The translations under genes were made by a program, and so were the position numbers. The notes under the pieces are model-generated. The model worked only from the letters and a program-made list of their open reading frames with translations. It was not told where the DNA came from and searched no databases. Below are positions 1-4,777 of a DNA stretch of 5,691 bases, in pieces; position 1 is the stretch's first letter; the number at the start of each line of letters is the position of its first letter. Where the stretch lies: assembly GCA_031283825.1 (NCBI GenBank), contig JAITAZ010000198.1:1-5691 (forward strand). Reading direction: 5' to 3'. Source of the stretch: Planctomycetaceae bacterium. GTDB taxonomy: Bacteria; Planctomycetota; Planctomycetia; Pirellulales; Thermoguttaceae.

Positions 1-7
1 TTTTTTT

Positions 8-49
8 CGACGGGTGAAAATTCTACGAATTTTTACCCATCGCTATTTT
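8..49. repeat. Hairpin-forming intergenic repeat, copy 1
   Basis: The two arms CGACGGGTGAAAATT (8-22) and AATTTTTACCCATCG (28-42) are inverted repeats with two mismatches around a 5-nt loop, followed by CTATTTT. A close inverted copy lies at 2043-2085, on the other side of the histidine kinase gene. The two differ by one indel and a few substitutions. A second small palindrome (AACCGC-TAT-GCGGTT, 54-68) follows directly. The similarity is seen directly. That this is a dispersed non-autonomous repeat family is inference. Confidence 0.6.
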
Positions 50-92
50 GGAAAACCGCTATGCGGTTAAAATTATTTTTTCCGTATTTTTA

Positions 93-116
93 ATTCCGAA
101 TTCCGAATTCCGAATT
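93..116. repeat. 7-bp tandem repeat (ATTCCGA x3 plus ATT)
   Basis: Three exact head-to-tail copies of ATTCCGA are followed by a partial unit. Related single units (AATTCCGAATTTT near 4449-4461 and AATTCGGATTTGAATT near 3504-3519) occur in the other large gene-free region, so the unit may belong to the dispersed intergenic repeat set. No function is visible. Confidence 0.6.
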
Positions 117-117
117 T

Positions 118-168
118 AAAAAAACTCGTGAATGGTAACTTAATTTTTAATTGTAATTATTCATTAAC
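118..168 (-). terminator. Weak candidate terminator downstream of the histidine kinase gene
   Basis: Read on the minus strand just after the kinase stop codon, GTTAATGAATAATTAC can pair imperfectly with GTTACCATTCACGAG, and the second arm runs directly into seven T residues. The stem is AT-rich with about three mismatches in eleven positions, so its stability is doubtful. Both arms are variants of the dispersed GTAACCGTTCACGG-like motif. The position and T-run fit an intrinsic terminator; the stem does not fit well. Confidence 0.3.
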
Positions 169-172
169 GATT

Positions 173-1990
173 TTATTTCTGTTGTTCCTTTGTCGTAATC
201 GGAATCTTTACCGTGAAAACGCTGCCTTGATTTAATATGCTTTTCAATGTTATTGTTCCTCCTAGACGCTCTACGGCGTGTTTAACAATCGCTAAACCTA
301 ATCCCGTTCCGGCAACTCTAATTCCGTTTCGCGTTTTGGCTCTGTAAAAACGTTCAAAAACTCGCGGTTGCTCGTCTTCCGATATTCCGCAACCATTGTC
401 TTCACACTGAATCGTCAACCAATCATGCTCCTCTCGATCAAACGCAAACGTCAATCTTACTACTCCGCCCAATGCCGTAAACTTGATCGCATTGTCAACT
501 AAATTTTGTAACGCTAATTCAAGACGCTTAACGTCAGTCAAAAAAATCTTGTCTATAAATTCCGACTCGACAAATAAACGAATCCCTTTTTCTGAAACCT
601 TATTTGCGAATAATGTCTCAAGTTTATCTTTTTGTTCTTTCGCCGTTGTTTCTTCAATTCGTCCTGCGATATCTCCGCATTCGACGTCGTGTAAAGATAG
701 TAAATCGTCAGTTAGAATCTCCAGTCTTTTAACGTGTCGATCAAGGATTCCGATAATTCCGCGAAATTCTAAAATGTCGTCGCAGATTCCGTCGGCGGCA
801 TTGTCCAGAGTCGCTCGAATTGTCGCCAGCGGAGTCCGTAATTCATGAGACGTATTCGCTACGAAATCCGCTTTCATCCGATTCGTTTCTGTAATTGTTG
901 TAATGTCGTTAAACAATAGCAACACGGCAATTCCGTTATAATCCGCATCGCTTGGAACGCTAATTTTTTCCAACTCAAAAGAACGCTTCCGCTCGTTAAT
1001 TTTTATATTGATTAACTCCGAACTAATCGTCTTTGAAATATTTTCGCCTTCATTAAAATAAAAATTCAATATTGACGAATATCGTAACAAAAATTGTATT
1101 GAAATCGGTTCGTTCAATTCGTCTAGCTCAAATATCCGCTTTGCCGATTCATTGTAATAGACAACTTGATCCGATGAATTAATCGCGAAAACAGCGTCGG
1201 GCAAATTCTGTAAAATAACTTGCAAACGCTCGCCCTGTTTTGAAATTGTCTCAAGTTGACCAACTACCATTTTCTGCATTTGATTGATTACGTTGATTAG
1301 ATGCATTAACTCCCGCGACGCTGTAATTTGCGTAATCGGTTCAAATCTGCCTGCCGCAATACGCACGGCAGATTCGCTAATAACTCGCAACGGCTTGTAC
1401 CAAATCCAACTCAAAAATGTTGACAGTATTATCGACGCAAAAAGCATCAAGACAAAACCTGTCGAAACGCCGTAAAAAATATTACGCCGAACCGCCGTTA
1501 AATCCGAAACCGGCAACGCAACTCGAACAACGCCCGCAACTTCGCCGCGATAATATATCGGCTCGGCGATATATCTGTAACGAATTTGTTTCGTCCGACT
1601 AAAACGTATCGATTCCGCATATTTGCCGGAAAGAGCCTTGATTATCTCAGGATGAGATTCCGTATTGTGCAACTGCATCTTGTCGGCAGGATATTCCGAA
1701 TCGCCAAGAGCTCGACCGTCCAATGATACCACCGTCAAACGTAAACCCGTCCCTTTGGAAAACGAATTACAATATTGCGAAATCAATTGACGGGTATTTT
1801 CAGAATCGTCCCACGACGCCTCAAGTCCGCCCTTCACAAGAGATAAAAAATTACGCTGAAATCGTAACGATAATTCAGACGATTGACGATTCATGTCAGA
1901 CGTTATAAGCCAAAAGCCAAACCCAAGTATAAAGCCAATCAGAATAATATTGCCAAGAAATAAAGTCGTAAAAAAACTATATGATTTCAT
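173..1990 (-). CDS. PhoR-like sensor histidine kinase (membrane-bound, HAMP-PAS-HisKA-HATPase)
   Basis: This is a 605-residue two-component sensor that should autophosphorylate on a histidine and pass phosphate to a response regulator. In order, it shows TM1 (about 8-29) and an extracytoplasmic sensor region (about 30-172) whose D-G-R-A-L-G-D-S segment and following HPEI..AL.G stretch resemble PhoR sensors. TM2 (about 173-198), a HAMP linker (199-250) and a PAS domain (about 252-365) follow. The H-box is TSHELRTP with His382. The ATPase domain has an N-box (LQNLVDN, 494-500), a G1 box (DNGCG, 531-535), an F-box (FERFYR, 545-550) and a G2 box (GTGLGLAIVKH, 561-571). All catalytic motifs are intact. 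The start is followed by an immediate membrane segment, which supports it, although no strong Shine-Dalgarno sequence precedes it. No response regulator is adjacent within the window, so its partner and stimulus are unknown. Phosphate sensing is only a family-based guess, so no gene symbol is given. Confidence 0.95.
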   Translation of the reverse strand: MKSYSFFTTLFLGNIILIGFILGFGFWLITSDMNRQSSELSLRFQRNFLSLVKGGLEASWDDSENTRQLISQYCNSFSKGTGLRLTVVSLDGRALGDSEYPADKMQLHNTESHPEIIKALSGKYAESIRFSRTKQIRYRYIAEPIYYRGEVAGVVRVALPVSDLTAVRRNIFYGVSTGFVLMLFASIILSTFLSWIWYKPLRVISESAVRIAAGRFEPITQITASRELMHLINVINQMQKMVVGQLETISKQGERLQVILQNLPDAVFAINSSDQVVYYNESAKRIFELDELNEPISIQFLLRYSSILNFYFNEGENISKTISSELINIKINERKRSFELEKISVPSDADYNGIAVLLLFNDITTITETNRMKADFVANTSHELRTPLATIRATLDNAADGICDDILEFRGIIGILDRHVKRLEILTDDLLSLHDVECGDIAGRIEETTAKEQKDKLETLFANKVSEKGIRLFVESEFIDKIFLTDVKRLELALQNLVDNAIKFTALGGVVRLTFAFDREEHDWLTIQCEDNGCGISEDEQPRVFERFYRAKTRNGIRVAGTGLGLAIVKHAVERLGGTITLKSILNQGSVFTVKIPITTKEQQK

Positions 1991-2042
1991 AACTGGGAAT
2001 CTCTAAAAATCAATTTTTATTAAAACCGCGTAACGATTTCTC

Positions 2043-2092
2043 AAAATAGCGATAGATAAAAATTCGCTATAATTTTCACCCGTCGCTATTTT
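2043..2092. repeat. Palindromic intergenic repeat, copy 2 (inverted relative to copy 1)
   Basis: AAAATAGCG (2043-2051) and CGCTATTTT (2084-2092) are perfect outer arms. The inner sequences ATAAAAATT and AATTTTCACCCG extend the symmetry imperfectly around CGCTA. Its reverse complement matches 8-49 closely, with the core GACGGGTGAAAATT and the end ATCGCTATTTT identical. It sits about 50 bp upstream of the kinase start codon, so it may also lie in that gene's leader or promoter. Confidence 0.65.
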
Positions 2093-2123
2093 AGAGTTGT
2101 CCGTCATTAGGCGGTAATAGACA

Positions 2124-2268
2124 GGTAGGCGACCTTTCGCCGAAAGGTCGCGTCGGCGTTAGCCGACGTTAAATCTGAAATGATTTTAATTATTGTCGAA
2201 TCCATTTTATCGTTGCCTTCGGCAACGCGACCTTTCGGCGAAAGGTTGCGAACCTACGGTCGCCTACC
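2124..2268. repeat. Composite mirrored block of four hairpins (BIME/REP-like)
   Basis: Outer arms GGTAGGCGACC (2124-2134) and GGTCGCCTACC (2258-2268) are perfect inverted repeats. Inside lie hairpin A (2129-2151, arms GCGACCTTTCG/CGAAAGGTCGC) and hairpin B (2151-2168, CGTCGGC-GTTA-GCCGACG). After about 42 bp of AT-rich spacer come hairpin C (2211-2227, CGTTGCC-TTC-GGCAACG) and hairpin D (2227-2249, the same as A with one mismatch). The G+C content of the hairpins contrasts sharply with the surroundings. It encodes nothing recognisable. The layout resembles paired REP elements (BIMEs) or a MITE; which one cannot be told from one copy. Confidence 0.75.
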
Positions 2269-2308
2269 AGATCAATAACAGCCTACGAATAGTTACAATA
2301 TAAAAAAA

Positions 2309-2322
2309 CCGTGAACGGTTAC
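2309..2322 (-). repeat. Dispersed intergenic motif, full copy (GTAACCGTTCACGG)
   Basis: The minus strand reads exactly GTAACCGTTCACGG, flanked by T-tracts on both sides. The identical 14-mer occurs on the plus strand at 3482-3495, so the permease gene is bracketed by two inverted perfect copies. Confidence 0.65.
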
Positions 2323-2428
2323 AAAAATTTTAACGCAGAAAACGCAGAAAAATTGCAGAAAATTAGGAAAGCATAATTCTATGAAATATCGTTACAAAAA
2401 ATTCTGCTGATAAATTAAATTATTTTTA

Positions 2429-3439
2429 TCATCCTAATCTTCGCTCTGATTTTAATAATAACCATAGAAAAAAAGGACCTCCAATTAAATTTGTCATCAC
2501 GCCTACAGGAATCTGCACCGGATACAGAATTGAACGACTTATCGTATCGCAAATCGATAGAAAAATCGCGCCCAATAAAAACGTTACCGGAACAAGACGC
2601 CAATGATTCGTACCAACAATTACTCGCGAGATATGCGGAACCATCAATCCAACAAAACCAATCGGTCCCGCAACCGACACAATAACCCCAACCGTAATCG
2701 AAACCGCTATAAATAAAAATAATCTCAACTCAACAACGCCAACCCCAAGAGACATCGCATGTTCCCAACCAGTCGCCAAAATATTCAACTCCCTCGAAAA
2801 AAATAAAAGAACCAAAAACAATAACATCACAAACGGGAACATCCGCCAGAAATCAAACATCACCGCATTCTGCAACTCGCCCATTGTCCAACGCAACAAC
2901 TGCAAAGCGTCATGCGGCGCAGAAATATATTGCAATAAAACAATCAAACTCGCAAAGAAAAAATTTACCGCAACCCCCGCAAGAAGCATCCGCTCCGACG
3001 AAATATCACTGCCGCCCGATAACAAAAAAACAATAAACGTCGCAAACATCGCCCCGCAAAACGCGCCAACTGATACCGTCGAACCGCCCAAAAAATCAAA
3101 TATCCAAAAACCGCCCAAAACTCCGCTAAACAAAAAACTTACCTGAAACCCAATCGCAGCACCCAAAGAAGCCCCGCTCGCAACCCCAAGCGTATAAGGC
3201 GTCGCAAGAGAATTGCGAAAAAGACATTGAAAAACCAACCCGCCCATCGCCAGTCCGCCGCCCGATAACATCGCTACCAAAACACGATTAAATCGAAGCC
3301 CATAAATCGGAGATAAATCAGAAAACGAAAAAAAATAAATCGTCCGACCAAGCATCGGTAAAACAAATATTCCACAAACCGCAAATAATAACAATATCGC
3401 TAAAAATAAACGATAACAAATACCAGAAAGAGGAAACAT
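2429..3439 (-). CDS. FecCD/BtuC-family ABC transporter permease (iron-siderophore, haem or cobalamin uptake type)
   Basis: This 336-residue polytopic inner-membrane protein would form the channel of a type II ABC importer, usually as a homodimer with a cytoplasmic ATPase and a periplasmic binding protein. The length is normal for the family and about nine to ten hydrophobic segments are visible. Family landmarks are the LRFNRVLVAML stretch (48-58) followed by GGGLAMGGLVFQ (60-71), RNSLATPYTLGVASGASLGA (75-94), LAGVAVNF (153-160), RWTMGEL (183-189), AGPIGFVGLMVPHISR (257-272, including the cytoplasmic coupling region that contacts the ATPase) and IPVGVMTNLIGGPFFLWLL (310-328). No ATPase or binding-protein gene is next to it, which is unusual because these parts are normally in one operon. 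The substrate cannot be read from the sequence. The start codon has only a weak GAGA-like element upstream. No cobalamin-riboswitch box was seen in front of it. Confidence 0.95.
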   Translation of the reverse strand: MFPLSGICYRLFLAILLLFAVCGIFVLPMLGRTIYFFSFSDLSPIYGLRFNRVLVAMLSGGGLAMGGLVFQCLFRNSLATPYTLGVASGASLGAAIGFQVSFLFSGVLGGFWIFDFLGGSTVSVGAFCGAMFATFIVFLLSGGSDISSERMLLAGVAVNFFFASLIVLLQYISAPHDALQLLRWTMGELQNAVMFDFWRMFPFVMLLFLVLLFFSRELNILATGWEHAMSLGVGVVELRLFLFIAVSITVGVIVSVAGPIGFVGLMVPHISRVIVGTNHWRLVPVTFLLGAIFLSICDTISRSILYPVQIPVGVMTNLIGGPFFLWLLLKSERRLG

Positions 3440-3481
3440 AAAATATCTCGGACAACTTTTTAATTAAGAATTAAAATTAAT

Positions 3482-3495
3482 GTAACCGTTCACGG
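3482..3495 (+). repeat. Dispersed intergenic motif, full copy (GTAACCGTTCACGG)
   Basis: This is the second perfect copy of the 14-mer, about 45 bp upstream of the permease start codon and in opposite orientation to the copy at 2309-2322. It is followed by a T-run. Its position could put it in the permease promoter, but similar motifs also occur far from any start. Confidence 0.65.
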
Positions 3496-3527
3496 ATTTT
3501 TAAATTCGGATTTGAATTACTAAACCC

Positions 3528-3610
3528 AATGTAGAGACACAATGCTTTGCGTCTCTATCGGTGAGCTTTTGATCGAACAATAGAGACGCAAGGCATTGCG
3601 TCTCTACATT
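3528..3610. repeat. 83-bp nested palindromic element with 30-bp inverted arms (MITE/REP-like)
   Basis: Arms 3528-3557 and 3581-3610 are inverted repeats matching at 28 of 30 positions, separated by a 23-bp spacer. Each arm is itself nearly palindromic: the right arm has TAGAGACGCAA-GGCA-TTGCGTCTCTA with perfect 11-bp stems, and the left arm has the same with one mismatch. The unit can therefore fold either as one long hairpin or as two smaller ones. It contains no ORF. A non-autonomous mobile or REP-derived element is the likeliest reading, but no clear target-site duplication is visible. Confidence 0.75.
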
Positions 3611-3619
3611 TGTTAATTT

Positions 3620-3632
3620 GTAACTATTCACG
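3620..3632 (+). repeat. Dispersed intergenic motif, variant copy (GTAACTATTCACG)
   Basis: This variant of the 14-mer has TA in place of CG in the middle and is followed by a T-rich stretch. It lies just after the 83-bp palindrome. An inverted variant (minus-strand GTAACCGTTCTCGG, 3664-3677) lies about 30 bp further on, so the two could pair imperfectly. Confidence 0.5.
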
Positions 3633-3663
3633 TTTTAATTTTTCAATAAAAAAATAAAAATTT

Positions 3664-3677
3664 CCGAGAACGGTTAC
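3664..3677 (-). repeat. Dispersed intergenic motif, variant copy (GTAACCGTTCTCGG)
   Basis: The minus strand differs from the perfect 14-mer at a single position (T for A). It is flanked by A/T-rich sequence like the other copies and faces the copy at 3620-3632. Confidence 0.5.
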
Positions 3678-4253
3678 AATAATTTTTTAGAAATTTCACT
3701 TGGATAAATTTAATAGCTCATGTTTGTCGGCACAATTTAACATAGACAATTAACAATGTAAAGCTGGGTAAGATTCGATTTCAAACAACAACGTCATTTT
3801 GTCTATTAAAAAACGCTATAAAATTCACGACTTGATAGTTACAAAAATTTTACTGAAAAATTACAAAATCGAATCGCTGAAAATAATTGTCATAGACATT
3901 ATTTTTCAGACTAGAAACGAGTAATGAAAACAAGTTTTCCCCTTTGACGCAAAAATCGACAACAATAAAATCCGACTCTGCTAAAAAAAAAGAGACTAAC
4001 GAATATCCCGTATTTTCAATCATTAAGGAACAATTTTTTTTTGTTTAGACCCAAATAAATCTCCGCGATGTTTGACAGAGACGTTTCTATGAATAAAATT
4101 TTCATTCGCGTTTTTTGATTAAGCGATCAAATTATCAATCAAGAATAATCGCTATGTTTCATTTTTTATATTAAACGTCTTTTTTGAATTATCAAATCGA
4201 CGTCAAAGTAATTATTCAATAAAACGCAATTATTGTTTTTATTTTATTTTTTT

Positions 4254-4266
4254 GTAACCATTCGCG
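4254..4266 (+). repeat. Dispersed intergenic motif, variant copy (GTAACCATTCGCG)
   Basis: This plus-strand variant is preceded by a long T-tract and sits in one of the most AT-rich parts of the gap before dnaA. Two further forms follow on the minus strand: GTAATTGTTCACG (4425-4437) and TTAACCGTTCGCGG (4466-4479). Confidence 0.5.
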
Positions 4267-4777
4267 ATCACAATATAATATTGCCTGTTCTATTTTACGG
4301 TTTAAAATTTTGTAATATATCATTTGAATTTTTTGTAACGAAAAAAGTAAATCCCTGAAAGGGCGCAAGCCGTTTTGTTAAATTTGCCGTCGCTATTACA
4401 AGGCGATGGAAAATACTTTTTTCACGTGAACAATTACAAAAATACTTTAATTCCGAATTTTAAAACCGCGAACGGTTAAATTTTTTTTATCATTCATTTC
4501 GCGCACTTTATTTAACTCGTAATTATTCGGCTAACGCTTTAATATTATTTAGACAAAACGAAATCATTCCGTTGTCCCGCAAGCAACAGATTCAAAAAAA
4601 CGAAGAATCAACAAATCGTACTATGAATTTCAACGAAACAACGGCGATTTATTAAAAAATATCAAAAATTAAAAAAGCATTAAAAAGTCAGCTTCCCAAA
4701 AATAAGCAGGCGATTTTAACCGAAAATTTAAGTACGAGCAGTTTAAAACGCGCTCAGTTAAAATTATTGCTCTAGTA

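Larger units (their letters stand above)
1991..2428. other. Gene-free region between permease and kinase genes, rich in palindromes
   Basis: No supportable gene is present. It holds a 50-bp palindromic repeat (2043-2092), a block of four mirrored hairpins (2124-2268), a fragment (2286-2296) and a full copy (2309-2322) of the dispersed GTAACCGTTCACGG-like motif, and a short imperfect tandem around ACGCAGAAA (2333-2360). The kinase promoter must lie here if the kinase is transcribed alone, but I could not pick out convincing -35 and -10 boxes. The size and content argue against the permease and kinase genes forming one tight operon. Confidence 0.7.
3440..4777. other. 1.34-kb AT-rich gene-free region between permease and dnaA genes
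   Basis: The permease and dnaA genes are divergent across this gap, so promoters for both may lie within it, though none could be fixed by eye. It contains an 83-bp nested palindrome (3528-3610), many forms of the GTAACCGTTCACGG-like motif on both strands, a nested inverted repeat at 3745-3891, a small GC-rich hairpin pair (CCCT-GAA-AGGG, then GGC-GCAA-GCC, 4353-4371) and long A/T runs (for example around 4231-4253 and 4310-4345). No tRNA, known riboswitch or supportable ORF was found. Position before dnaA and high A+T would suit a replication origin, but the best DnaA-box-like site I found (CTTGGATAA, 3699-3707) matches only 7 of 9 positions of the E. coli consensus complement. Confidence 0.6.

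Noticed and set aside
483..848. Plus-strand open frame of 121 codons opposite the kinase gene
   Set aside because: It is antisense to the conserved HisKA/HATPase coding region, which is clearly the real gene; its composition is a shadow of that gene.
3528..3610. CRISPR repeats
   Set aside because: There are only two copies, they are inverted rather than direct, and there is no series of equal-length spacers.
3440..3700. Cobalamin riboswitch in front of the permease gene
   Set aside because: No B12-box-like sequence is present on the minus strand; the structured part is explained by the 83-bp palindrome.
3699..3707. DnaA box (CTTGGATAA)
   Set aside because: It matches only 7 of 9 positions to the reverse of TTATCCACA, stands alone, and is expected by chance in AT-rich sequence.
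4353..4371. Small hairpins CCCT-GAA-AGGG and GGC-GCAA-GCC as a riboswitch core
   Set aside because: The stems are only 3-4 bp and overlap, and no surrounding conserved riboswitch elements were seen; a fragment of a REP-like repeat is equally possible.
4464..4655. Plus-strand open stretch of about 63 codons upstream of dnaA, considered as a small gene such as rpmH
   Set aside because: It has no plausible early start codon, no ribosome binding site and no resemblance to L34 or any other small protein I know.
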